This document shows, piece after piece, positions 40,158 to 49,378 of a stretch of DNA of 64,000 bases. The stretch comes from Burkholderiales bacterium (GTDB taxonomy: Bacteria > Pseudomonadota > Gammaproteobacteria > Burkholderiales > SG8-41). The first letter of the stretch is position 1; each line of letters opens with the position of its first letter. The notes under the pieces are model-generated. The model saw only the letters and a program-made list of their open reading frames with translations. It ran no database searches and had not been told where the DNA came from. The position numbers were made by a program, and so were the translations under genes. Location: positions 247,509 through 311,508 of the forward strand of contig JAUXYA010000005.1 of the NCBI GenBank assembly GCA_030684405.1, written 5' to 3'.

Positions 40158-40802
40158 ATGTCCGCACGCGCGAACATCCTCTCCCGCATCCGCACCCGCC
40201 AGGGCAAGGCGGTGACCGTGCGCGCGGCCGAGCGCGAGGGGGTGGCGCAGTATCTGGCGGAACATCCGCAGGGTCCGCGGCCGCAGACGGGTGACGATGC
40301 CCTTGCCCGGTTCCGCGAGCGCGCGCTGGGTCTGGCGACGACTATCGATGAACTGCGGTCGCCTGAGGAATTGCCTGCTGCGGTGGCGCGTTACCTGCGC
40401 GGGCTCGGACTGGCGCCGGTCGCCGTGTGCTGGCCGGAGTTCGCGGCGCTGGACTGGCAGGGGCAGGGTGTGAGCATGGATTCGCGCGCAGCGCGCGGCG
40501 ATGATCTCATCGGCATCACCGGCGCTTTCTGCGCAATCGCCGAGACCGGCACGCTGATGATGTGTTCGGGGCCGGATACGCCGCCGGCGGCGAGCCTGCT
40601 ACCGGAAACCCATATCGCCGTGCTTCGGCGCGAACGTATCGTCGTCGGCATGGAAGACGCCTGGGCACTGCTGCGCGGTGAACATGGCGTGTTGCCGCGA
40701 GCGGTGAACTTCATTTCGGGCCCTTCACGGACGGCGGATATCGAGCAGACGGTGACGCTGGGCGCACACGGCCCCTACCGGGTGCACATCCTGCTGGTCT
40801 GA
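40158..40802 (+). CDS. lutC: LUD-domain lactate utilisation protein LutC
   Basis: GITGAFCAIAETGTLMMCSGPDTPPAASLLPETHIAVL; FISGPSRTADIEQTVTLGAHGPYRVHILLV. Confidence 0.93.
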   Translation: MSARANILSRIRTRQGKAVTVRAAEREGVAQYLAEHPQGPRPQTGDDALARFRERALGLATTIDELRSPEELPAAVARYLRGLGLAPVAVCWPEFAALDWQGQGVSMDSRAARGDDLIGITGAFCAIAETGTLMMCSGPDTPPAASLLPETHIAVLRRERIVVGMEDAWALLRGEHGVLPRAVNFISGPSRTADIEQTVTLGAHGPYRVHILLV

Positions 40803-40812
40803 GAGGGGCCGT

Positions 40813-41110
40813 TCAGCGGCCGGGGGGCAGGTTGTCGGGCAGGGGGGCACGGGATTTCATGCGCAATCGCAGCGCCGCCTTGGCCATCAGGCTGGCGCTG
40901 ACCGGTGCGGTGACGAACAGGAACAGCGTGATCAGCAGTTCATGCAGCGTGATGCCATGATTGACTGAATAGGCGATCGAGGCGAGCAGCATGTCGCCTA
41001 CGCCCAGCGTCGTCGCCTTGGTCGGCGCATGCAGGCGCATGAAGAAGTCGGGCAAACGTACCAGGCCGATGGCGCCAACCAGCGTGAAGAAGCTGCCGCA
41101 GTGGAGGCTG
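40813..41110 (-). pseudogene. mnhG: 5'-truncated mnhG/mrpG relic
   Basis: In-frame GSFFTLVGAIGLVRLPDFFMRLHAPTKATTLGVGDMLL; N-terminal ~15-20 aa absent, only TTG at 41055 as start, upstream in-frame stop near the junction. Confidence 0.7.
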
Positions 41111-41181
41111 CAGCGTGAAGTCGATGGATCTTCCAGGGCAAGTCAAGTCGACCGCAGCTTTGAAGCGGCCCACTTGATGAA

Positions 41182-42891
41182 TCAGATGATCAGATAAACC
41201 AGCCCGTAGAGGGACACCAAGACCACGGTCCACAAGGTAGTCCGTTCTATGCCCCAGGTGCGACCCAGTATGCCATCGGCGCCGGCAAGGCGTTTGAGGC
41301 CGTTCCAGGCGCTGATCAGCGAGATTTGCAAGGCCGCGAGGAAGCCGCGCCAAGCGGCACGAACCACCGCCCCAACGGCCTTGATCACCACCGGACCGGC
41401 CTTGCGGTATACCCAATCGGTGTCAACGCTCAGCCTGGCCTCGCCGCCCAGGTGCTTGAGCATCAGGAAGAAGCCCAGACCCGTGAACAACAGTAGCTGC
41501 AGTTCCCAGAACAGGTGGCCGGCAGAGTAGGCGTTGTACTCCACCGGGGTCGGCATGAACTGATACAGCCAGGCCGGGTTGACACCGATGAACACGCAGA
41601 AGAAAGCGGCGATGCTCATGGCTAGCAGCATGTTCCAGGGGGCCTCCCTGGGCCTGAGCCCTGCGTCCTGTCCGAGGAACGTGAAATAGGGCAGCTTGAG
41701 GCCGGTATGCAGGAAGGTGCCGGCCGAGGCCATGGACAGCAACAACCAGATCCAGGCGCGGTGGTCGACAGCAGCGGCCTCGACCACCATGGTCTTGCTG
41801 ACAAAGCCGCTGAACAGTGGGAAGGCCGAGATCGAGAATGCACCGATCATGTACAGCAGGAAGGTGATGGGCATGTACTTGTAGATGCCGCCCAGTTCGG
41901 TCAGCTTGCTCTTGCCGGTCATGGCAATCACCGCGCCCGCGCCCATGAACAGCACTGACTTGTAAAGGATGTGGGTGAAGGCGTGCGCCGTGGCGCCGTT
42001 GAGCGCGATGGCCGTGCCCATGCCGACACCGGCCACCATGTAGCCGACCTGACTGATGATGTGGTAGCCCAACAGCCGGCGGATATCGTTAGCAAGCACC
42101 GCATACACCACTCCCCACAGGGCCATTACAGTGCCGAGCCAGACCAGGAACTCGGTACCCGGGTAGCCGCGGATCAGGGTGTAGACGGCGGTCTTGGTGG
42201 TCAGTGCGCTCAGAAAGATGGCACCGGTGACGGTGGCTTCCGGATAAGCGTCGGTCAGCCACGCGTGCAGGGGGGGCACGGCTGCATTCACCAGGAAGCC
42301 GATCAGGATCAGATAGCTGGCCCAGCTGCCGACCTGGATCTGCTCAAACGTCAGGCTGCCGGTCTGGCTGTAGTAGAGCACGATGCCGCCGAGCAGCACG
42401 ACGCCACTGACCGCATGCACCATCAGGTAGCGGTAGCCGGCGGCGTAGGCCTGGGCCGTGGCCCTGCGCCAGATCAGCCAGACCGAGGCCAGCATCATCA
42501 ACTCCCAGAACACATACAGGGTGATGAGGTCGCCGGCGAACACCACGCCCACGGCCGCGGCCGCGTAAAAGAGCCCGGCCACGTGCTGGATGTTGTCGCG
42601 CACGTGCAGGGAGTAGATGGTGGCAATCAGCGTGATGATGGAAAAGACGTAGGCAAAGGCGAGACTGAGCTTGTCCGCCCGCCCGGCAACGAGTTCAAGA
42701 CCACCGAAGAGGATCTGGGCATGGTTGCCTTGTTCGATGCGAAAGACCACGAACAGGAACAGGGCTGCCAACGCCACGCGGTAGGTCTGCTGCGCCACAC
42801 CCTTGAACAAGGGCAGCAGCAGGGCACCGGCGATCAGCAGCACCGAAGGGTGGAGCCAGAGGCCGCCGATGGTCATCGTGGTTTCAGTCAT
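41182..42891 (-). CDS. Mrp/Mnh-type antiporter proton-channel subunit (MnhD/NuoL family)
   Basis: LLGYHIISQVGYMVAGVGMG; THILYKSVLFMGAGAVI; start MTETTMTIGG. Confidence 0.88.
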   Translation of the reverse strand: MTETTMTIGGLWLHPSVLLIAGALLLPLFKGVAQQTYRVALAALFLFVVFRIEQGNHAQILFGGLELVAGRADKLSLAFAYVFSIITLIATIYSLHVRDNIQHVAGLFYAAAAVGVVFAGDLITLYVFWELMMLASVWLIWRRATAQAYAAGYRYLMVHAVSGVVLLGGIVLYYSQTGSLTFEQIQVGSWASYLILIGFLVNAAVPPLHAWLTDAYPEATVTGAIFLSALTTKTAVYTLIRGYPGTEFLVWLGTVMALWGVVYAVLANDIRRLLGYHIISQVGYMVAGVGMGTAIALNGATAHAFTHILYKSVLFMGAGAVIAMTGKSKLTELGGIYKYMPITFLLYMIGAFSISAFPLFSGFVSKTMVVEAAAVDHRAWIWLLLSMASAGTFLHTGLKLPYFTFLGQDAGLRPREAPWNMLLAMSIAAFFCVFIGVNPAWLYQFMPTPVEYNAYSAGHLFWELQLLLFTGLGFFLMLKHLGGEARLSVDTDWVYRKAGPVVIKAVGAVVRAAWRGFLAALQISLISAWNGLKRLAGADGILGRTWGIERTTLWTVVLVSLYGLVYLII

Positions 42892-43267
42892 GCCCGGCCT
42901 CCCGGGCCTGCGGATCACCGATCAGTTTGTTGCCCTGGCGCTCGTTGTCGAAATAGTCTTCTGGCCGGTACAGCAGCTTGTAGCCGAGAAACTTGGAGAC
43001 CACCACGATGACGAAACAGGCAAACAGTCCGTAGAGGGCGCCAGCGCCCCCCAGGCGTTCCCAGAAAAAGCGGTCGTAACCGGTGGGGATGGCGATATCG
43101 GCGACCACCAGCGCGGCCATGATCACCAGCATGATTTTGCTGAGCAGGCGCGAGCGATTGACCAGTCCTTCCAGAAACCGTCCGAGTCGTGTGACTTCCA
43201 TTTCAGGCTCCATCTTCACGGCGCTGTGCACGGCAGGGTTGCCGTCGTGTTCGGGGGGCGGCGTCAT
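42884..43267 (-). CDS. Small membrane protein of the Mrp-like operon
   Basis: Two hydrophobic segments; overlaps both neighbours; start MTPPPEHDGN. Confidence 0.7.
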   Translation of the reverse strand: MTPPPEHDGNPAVHSAVKMEPEMEVTRLGRFLEGLVNRSRLLSKIMLVIMAALVVADIAIPTGYDRFFWERLGGAGALYGLFACFVIVVVSKFLGYKLLYRPEDYFDNERQGNKLIGDPQAREAGHD

Positions 43268-44733
43268 GCAGCCCTCCCCACAAAAACAGACCACATTAAC
43301 GCTCGTACCGGGTCGGCCATGAAAAACAGCAACAGCGCCCCCAGAGCGGTCAGCGACAGCGGGATGAGGCACATCAGCGGGGCTTCTTCGACACCCGCGG
43401 GTGTGCCCTTGGGCGGGGGCAGCAGAAAAGCGCGCACCACCGGCGGAAGCAGGTAGGCGATGTTGAGCAACGTACTGATCAGCAGAACGCCGATCATGAT
43501 GGCATGGCCGGCGTCAACCGCACCCAGCATGATGTGCCACTTGCTCCACAGGCCACCCAAAGGCGGCGCACCGATGACCGACAGGGCACCGAGCAGGAAA
43601 GCGAACATGGTGACCGGCATCTTGCGGCCCAGCCCATCCATTTCTTGGATCTCGGTCTTGTGTGCGGCCACGTAGATGGCACCTGCGCAAAAGAAAAGCG
43701 TGATCTTGCCGAAAGCGTGCATGACGATGTGCATGCCGCCACCGACCACCGCGAGCTGGCTGGCCAGCATGGCGGCCAGCACGATGTAGGACAGCTGGCT
43801 GACCGTGGAATAGGCCAGGCGTGCCTTGAGATTGCTCTGCTGCATGGCCACAACCGAGGCCGACAGCAGCGTGAAAGCCGCCACCCACATGACCAGGTCG
43901 CTTGCCCACAGGCTCTCCAGGTAGTCCAGGCCAAACAGGTAGGTGCTGACCTTGAGCACCGAGAACACACCGGCCTTGACCACCGCCACGGCATGCAGCA
44001 GGGCGCTGACCGGCGTCGGCGCCACCATCGCGGCAGGCAGCCAGCGGTGAAACGGCATGAGCGCAGCCTTGCCGATACCAAACATGTACAGCAGCAGCAA
44101 AAGTGAGCCTATAGCCGGGCTCACCTGACCTTGCATGATGCCGCCCGGCTGGAACTCCAGGCTTCCGGTAAGCCACCAGGTGGCGATCATGGCCGGCAGC
44201 AGCAGACCGATCGAGGTACCGAGCAGTATCCCGAGGTAGATCCGCGCCCCCCGTTTGGCCTCCTCTGTGCCCTTGTGGGCGACCAGCGGATAGGTCGACA
44301 GCGACAGGACTTCGTACAGGATAAACAGGGTGAACATGTTCTGTGCGAAGGCGATGCCGATGGCGGCGAAGATGGCGATGGAGAAGCAGGCGTAGAACCG
44401 TGTCTGGTTCTTCTCTCCGGCACCGCGCATGTAGCCGATGCCGTAGATCGATGTCATTATCCACAGGCCGGACGCCACGAGGGCAAAGATCATGCCCAGC
44501 GGTTCCACACTGAAGGCCAGGTCCAGACCGGGCATCATTGTCAGCAGATGCGCCTCAGGACGCCCCCCCGCCTGCACTGCAGGCAGCAGGCTGAGCACAC
44601 ACAAGAAGACGAGCACCGCCGACGCGATCATGAAGCTATCGCGCAACAGGGGGGAACGGCCGGTCAGGGCAATGCCCAGCGACCCCAGCAGCGGAACGAG
44701 CAGGCTCAGAAAGATCATGGTCGACTCGCTCAT
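43264..44733 (-). CDS. Mrp/Mnh-type antiporter subunit (MnhD/NuoN family)
   Basis: LAYSTVSQLSYIVLAAML; FHRWLPAAMVAPTPVSALLHAVAVVKAGVF; start MSESTMIFLS. Confidence 0.9.
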   Translation of the reverse strand: MSESTMIFLSLLVPLLGSLGIALTGRSPLLRDSFMIASAVLVFLCVLSLLPAVQAGGRPEAHLLTMMPGLDLAFSVEPLGMIFALVASGLWIMTSIYGIGYMRGAGEKNQTRFYACFSIAIFAAIGIAFAQNMFTLFILYEVLSLSTYPLVAHKGTEEAKRGARIYLGILLGTSIGLLLPAMIATWWLTGSLEFQPGGIMQGQVSPAIGSLLLLLYMFGIGKAALMPFHRWLPAAMVAPTPVSALLHAVAVVKAGVFSVLKVSTYLFGLDYLESLWASDLVMWVAAFTLLSASVVAMQQSNLKARLAYSTVSQLSYIVLAAMLASQLAVVGGGMHIVMHAFGKITLFFCAGAIYVAAHKTEIQEMDGLGRKMPVTMFAFLLGALSVIGAPPLGGLWSKWHIMLGAVDAGHAIMIGVLLISTLLNIAYLLPPVVRAFLLPPPKGTPAGVEEAPLMCLIPLSLTALGALLLFFMADPVRALMWSVFVGRAA

Positions 44734-46238
44734 CGCCGGCTTCCCAGCAAAAGAGTGGTTTCCATGTCTGCCAAGCTCAGGAGGAGGCTGGTATCCAGGC
44801 CGAACCAGAAATTCGCTGCCACTACCAGCCACAGCACGATCATCATGCCCAGCGGCGCTTCACTGCGCTGCGCCGGGCTGCCGCCGGTGTTGTTATCGGG
44901 CGGACTCCGGAAGTAAGCTACTTCCACCACCTTCCACACGTACACGATCGCCATCAACGAGCTGATCAGTATGGCGGCGAGCAGCATCCAGCCCAGCGCA
45001 CCATGTTCGAGCACGGCGACAATCAGGTACCACTTGCTGATGAAGCCGGCGGTGAGGGGAACGCCGATAAGGGACAGGCCAGCGAGACAGAAAGCGAGGG
45101 TGGTCAGGGGCATGGTCTTGCCGATGCCGGCCATGTCGTCCAAGCGTGAACTGCCGGTTCGGAGCACCAGGGTGCCGACGGCCATGAACAGTGCGCCCTT
45201 GATCAACGCATGGTTGAACAGGTGCACGATGGCTGCGGTCAGGCCGGCAGTGCTGAGCAGGCTGAATGCCAGCAGGATGTAGCCGATCTGGGCCACCGAC
45301 GAATAACCCAGCATGCGCTTGAGATCGCGCTCGAAGATGGCCACGGCTGATCCGACCAGCATGGCGGCCACGCTCAGGGGCATCAGCACAGAAACGAGCA
45401 TGTCCGCATGACCCGGCAGGTTGGGCATGAGCACCAGGAAATCGAAGCGGATCAGCACAAACAGCGCGACCTTGGTCGAGCAGGCTGCGAAGAAAACGCC
45501 TACCGGCGTCGGCGCGAAGCGGTATGCATTGGGCATCCAGGCGTGCATCGGGAACAGGGCTGCCTTCAGCGCCAGACCCACCAGGATGAATCCGCTGGCG
45601 ACCAGAACCGGCGCTGTGGATGAAACGGTGGCCAGGCGCTCGGCCATATCGGCCAGATTCAGCGTGCCGGTCATCATGTACAGGTAACCGACACCGATAA
45701 GGTAGAAGGTCGCCCCCACGGTTCCCGTGATCAAGTACTTGAACGTGGCGGTGAGTGCCTGGCGCTTCGGACCTGCCGACACCATCACGTACGAGGCCAG
45801 CGACGAGATCTCCATGAACACGAAGATGTTGAAGGCGTCGCCTGTGACGGTGATACCGCTCAGGCCGCACAGGGCGAGCAGCCAGCTCGCATACAGGAGG
45901 GACTGGTGCTCATGACCAACTTCGCTGTTCATGCTCGCCGGGCCCCATAGCAGCGCCATCAGGGACGCTCCGGTGATGACCAGCAACATCATGGCCGACA
46001 GTGGGCCGACGGCCAGGCCGATGCCAAAGGGCGGGGGCCAACCACCGAGTTCGTAGGTGAGCGTGCCGTGGGCGAGTACTTGGGCCGCTATGGCGATGGC
46101 GACCACGAAGGTCAGCAGGCTGGTGAGGGTGGCGATGAGCCAGGGCAGCTGTCCCCGGCTGGGAACCGCGGCCAGCAACGGGGCCACGAACATCGGCACC
46201 AGCACCACGAGGATGGGGAGGTGTTCGATTAAGCTCAT
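44730..46238 (-). CDS. mnhD: Mrp/Mnh-type antiporter subunit D
   Basis: FPMHAWMPNAYRFAPTPVGVFFAACSTKVA; MLGYSSVAQIGYILLAFSL. Confidence 0.92.
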   Translation of the reverse strand: MSLIEHLPILVVLVPMFVAPLLAAVPSRGQLPWLIATLTSLLTFVVAIAIAAQVLAHGTLTYELGGWPPPFGIGLAVGPLSAMMLLVITGASLMALLWGPASMNSEVGHEHQSLLYASWLLALCGLSGITVTGDAFNIFVFMEISSLASYVMVSAGPKRQALTATFKYLITGTVGATFYLIGVGYLYMMTGTLNLADMAERLATVSSTAPVLVASGFILVGLALKAALFPMHAWMPNAYRFAPTPVGVFFAACSTKVALFVLIRFDFLVLMPNLPGHADMLVSVLMPLSVAAMLVGSAVAIFERDLKRMLGYSSVAQIGYILLAFSLLSTAGLTAAIVHLFNHALIKGALFMAVGTLVLRTGSSRLDDMAGIGKTMPLTTLAFCLAGLSLIGVPLTAGFISKWYLIVAVLEHGALGWMLLAAILISSLMAIVYVWKVVEVAYFRSPPDNNTGGSPAQRSEAPLGMMIVLWLVVAANFWFGLDTSLLLSLADMETTLLLGSRR

Positions 46239-46597
46239 TCCTGGCGATCTATCTCTCGGGTTTCGGCTTCCTCGATCGTTCCGTACTCTTCCTTGATCCG
46301 GATGCTGATGGCCAGGCCCAGCGCCGTCACGGCGATGCCGACCACGATGGCCGTCAGGATAAGCACCTGGGGCAAGGGATTGGCATACAGGTCCCCCGGC
46401 TGGAAAGGCGTCAAAAAGACGGGGGCGGTGCCACCTTCGACCTTGTCCATGGTGATGTACAGCAGGAACACTGCTCCCTGGAAAATGGCCAGACCGATCA
46501 TGCGTTTGACGTAGTTGCCCTTGACGAGCACTGCGTACAGACCGACCACCAGCACAAAGATGAAGACCCAGTAGTTGTATAGCCCGAGAAAAGTCAT
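46235..46597 (-). CDS. mnhC: Mrp/Mnh-type antiporter subunit C (NuoK-like)
   Basis: NPLPQVLILTAIVVGIAVTALGLAISIRI. Confidence 0.92.
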   Translation of the reverse strand: MTFLGLYNYWVFIFVLVVGLYAVLVKGNYVKRMIGLAIFQGAVFLLYITMDKVEGGTAPVFLTPFQPGDLYANPLPQVLILTAIVVGIAVTALGLAISIRIKEEYGTIEEAETREIDRQE

Positions 46598-46604
46598 TGG
46601 CGTG

Positions 46605-47594
46605 TCAGTACGTACTGCGGTTGGCGATGGCGTTGAAAATCATGATGAGTACGGTGGCCACGGTCAGCCCTACCCCAAACTCGACCAGTAGGATGCCCAG
46701 CTGTTGTCCGGCCACCGGGTTCGCGGATAACACGTTGTAATCGAGAAAATTGCCTCCCAGGAGCATGCACGCGATGCCCACGCCGGTGTACAGCGTGGCC
46801 CCGAGCGCAGCAAGGCGCAGCATCCAGTCCTGCGGCATGGCTTTGGCCGAGCGATCGCCCCCCTCAAGAATGCCGTACAGCATCACGGCAGCAGCAAACA
46901 GGGCCCCTGCAGAAAAACCGCCTCCCGGCGAGTACTCGGCGTGGAATTGCACCAGAAGGCCAAACAGCATGAGCAAAGGGATGATGAGCTTGCCGACCAC
47001 CCGCAGGATGGCGTGGTGCCGCAAACCACGGATCTTCTCGGCCATGACCTCACTGGACAGGCGTTGCCGTTTCTTCGGTCGAAAGCTCAGCACCGAGAGC
47101 ACGCCTATGCCCGCCGTGAACACCACCAACACTTCACCCAGAGTGTCATAACCCCGGAACGAAGCCAGGATGGCGGAAACCACATTGGGGATGTCAATCA
47201 GCTTGGGTGTTTCGCTCAGGTACCAGGGAGCCACGTGCTGGTGCACAGGCGCGAGCGGGTCGCCTAGGCGGGGCTGATCGAAACTTGCCACGAACAGCAC
47301 GGCAAACAGCAGTGCCAGCACGACCAGCGGAGCCCAACGGAATTTCTCGCGCACGTGTTCGTGCTGAGCGGTCAGGGAAAGCGCACCCATGAAAAGCACG
47401 GTCGAAACGCCAGCGCCCACGGCAGCCTCGGTCAGCGCCACATCGGCGGCGTCAAGGATGAAGAAGTTCGAAGCCATCATCAGGCTGAAGATGCCAAACC
47501 ACATGCTGGCCACGAACAGGTTGCGGCTGCAGACGGTGGCGACCGCCGCAGTGGCCAGGAACGTCAGTGTGAACAGTCCAAGTACGGTGATCAT
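46605..47594 (-). CDS. mnhB: Fused MbhD/DUF4040-like and MnhB domain subunit
   Basis: N-terminal SNFFILDAADVALTEAAVGAGVSTVLFMGAL; C-terminal QFHAEYSPGGGFSAGALFAAAVML. Confidence 0.9.
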   Translation of the reverse strand: MITVLGLFTLTFLATAAVATVCSRNLFVASMWFGIFSLMMASNFFILDAADVALTEAAVGAGVSTVLFMGALSLTAQHEHVREKFRWAPLVVLALLFAVLFVASFDQPRLGDPLAPVHQHVAPWYLSETPKLIDIPNVVSAILASFRGYDTLGEVLVVFTAGIGVLSVLSFRPKKRQRLSSEVMAEKIRGLRHHAILRVVGKLIIPLLMLFGLLVQFHAEYSPGGGFSAGALFAAAVMLYGILEGGDRSAKAMPQDWMLRLAALGATLYTGVGIACMLLGGNFLDYNVLSANPVAGQQLGILLVEFGVGLTVATVLIMIFNAIANRSTY

Positions 47595-47932
47595 GCGCGG
47601 GGCACCTCGGGCGCGTCGATCGGCGGTCCCTCGGTGTCAAGGCAGGGCTTGACACCTGCGATCAGGGCTGTGTTCGCCACGGCGTATGCAGCCACCGGGC
47701 CGGTGAAAAGCAGGAACAGCAGGATGGCAAACAGTTTGAAGCTTGCTAGTGTCCAGCCGGCCACGATCATCAGGCCGATCATGATGAGCAGCGTACCCAG
47801 GGTCTCGGTGACACTGGCGGCGTGCATGCGGGTGTAGAGGTCGGGCATGCGCAACATGCCCACGCCGCCCACCAGCACGAAGAAGCCTCCCAGCGCCAGA
47901 AACAGGCCGGCAAGCAGTTCTATGGGACTCAT
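47591..47932 (-). CDS. mnhG: Mrp/Mnh-type antiporter subunit G
   Basis: GGFFVLVGGVGMLRMPDLYTRMHAASVTETLGTLLIMIGL. Confidence 0.92.
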   Translation of the reverse strand: MSPIELLAGLFLALGGFFVLVGGVGMLRMPDLYTRMHAASVTETLGTLLIMIGLMIVAGWTLASFKLFAILLFLLFTGPVAAYAVANTALIAGVKPCLDTEGPPIDAPEVPRA

Positions 47933-48228
47933 GCCCCACCTTTCTCGGCGGCACGCTCGCTCTGTCGGCGCGCCTCGCGGTTCTGGACGAACTGAAGAAT
48001 GGCCAGAATGCCGATGAAGTTGATCAGCGCATAGGCCAGTGCCAGATCGAGGAAGTCGGGGCGACCGTACAGGAGTGCCACCACGGCCAGCAGCAGCACC
48101 GTCTTGGTGCCGATGATGTTGGCTGCCAGCACGCGGTCGTAGATCTCCGGTCCTCTGAGACCGCGAATCATGGCCAGTGCCATGGTGACCAGAATGGCCA
48201 GGCTGGCACCCAGGAGCAGGTTGTTCAT
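47929..48228 (-). CDS. mnhF: Mrp/Mnh-type antiporter subunit F
   Basis: IRGLRGPEIYDRVLAANIIGTKTVLLLAVVALLYGRPDFLDLALAYALINFIGILAI. Confidence 0.92.
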   Translation of the reverse strand: MNNLLLGASLAILVTMALAMIRGLRGPEIYDRVLAANIIGTKTVLLLAVVALLYGRPDFLDLALAYALINFIGILAILQFVQNREARRQSERAAEKGGA

Positions 48229-48701
48229 GGCTTTCCTTCGAGTTGGTCTACACGCCGGTTCATCTCGCCCGAGAGCACGCCGTCGGCGCTCTGGCTGGTC
48301 AGGGCGTGTACGGTGATCACGCCGTTCTCGTCAATGTCCGTCGTGAGGGTGCCCGGCGTGAGTGTGATGGAGTTGCCGAGCACGACGCGAGCTACCTCGC
48401 CGCGGGGCATGGCTGCAAGCCTGACCATACGCGGGCTGATTCGCAATTGCGGGGACAGGATGATACGCGTGACCTGCAGGCTGGAGACCACGATCTCCTT
48501 GATCAGCCAGAACCAGTAGGGCACGATGCCCCAGCCCAGGTGCAGCGGAACAGATTCGTGGTCGATGGTTTCGAGGCGCCGCACCAGGAGCACCACCAGC
48601 ACGCACGAAGCCAGGCCCAGGGCCATCACCAGCGGCAGGTACAGCCCTGACCACATCAGCCAGAGCACGACCAGTACAAAGAATAGGGCCAACGATTTCA
48701 A
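48225..48701 (-). CDS. mnhE: Mrp/Mnh-type antiporter subunit E
   Basis: VLGNSITLTPGTLTTDIDENGVITVHAL; TTG start inferred at LKSLALFF. Confidence 0.88.
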   Translation of the reverse strand: MKSLALFFVLVVLWLMWSGLYLPLVMALGLASCVLVVLLVRRLETIDHESVPLHLGWGIVPYWFWLIKEIVVSSLQVTRIILSPQLRISPRMVRLAAMPRGEVARVVLGNSITLTPGTLTTDIDENGVITVHALTSQSADGVLSGEMNRRVDQLEGKP

Positions 48702-49378
48702 TCTTTCACCTCTGTTTAGTGCGGCGGATCTACGCTGCAAGGCGCCGCGGCCGAATTTTATGTCAGCAGTGTTCCGACTCGGGAGCGAAAAAGTGCCCCC
48801 CGTGTCCGGTCCAGGGTTCTCGGAACGCGGATGGGTCGATTCTGCGGTCAGGCACTTCACGGCTGCCCGGTGCGGTGGCAGGGACGCGATCCGGTTGATG
48901 CAATGACCGGGACGGGTGTCCTGTGCGAACAAGCGAGCAGATTTCGTATGCGGGGCCAATGATAGCCAAATTTTTCGACGGGGTCAGCTTTCGGCGCTTG
49001 CGTCCAACACAACAGCGGATCTGCAGTGCGTAAATTCAGCCTGCGTTCAGTTCCAGTCCAGAATCGCGCAACCCAAGGGCGGTGCATGTCATGAGCGTCG
49101 CGGCATGATCGAGCGGCATGAAGATCCCGGCAAAGCCACGAAGACAGCAGGCCATGATTTTCGCGCGACCGATTGCGGATTTGGCGGGAGCGTTTGCAGA
49201 CTTGATTTCGCCTGTGGCGGACGCTAGGATGACTTCCAAGTAATACAGCGTTGCGCATGGCGAAACGATTTTGGGGCGCCATGTTCCCGCAGATGACGGA
49301 ATCGCGCAGGCCATAACAAGAAACCATCGCGCAATCCCGTTCCCGTTATTGATGATCTACCGCTCTGGAGGAGTAAAA

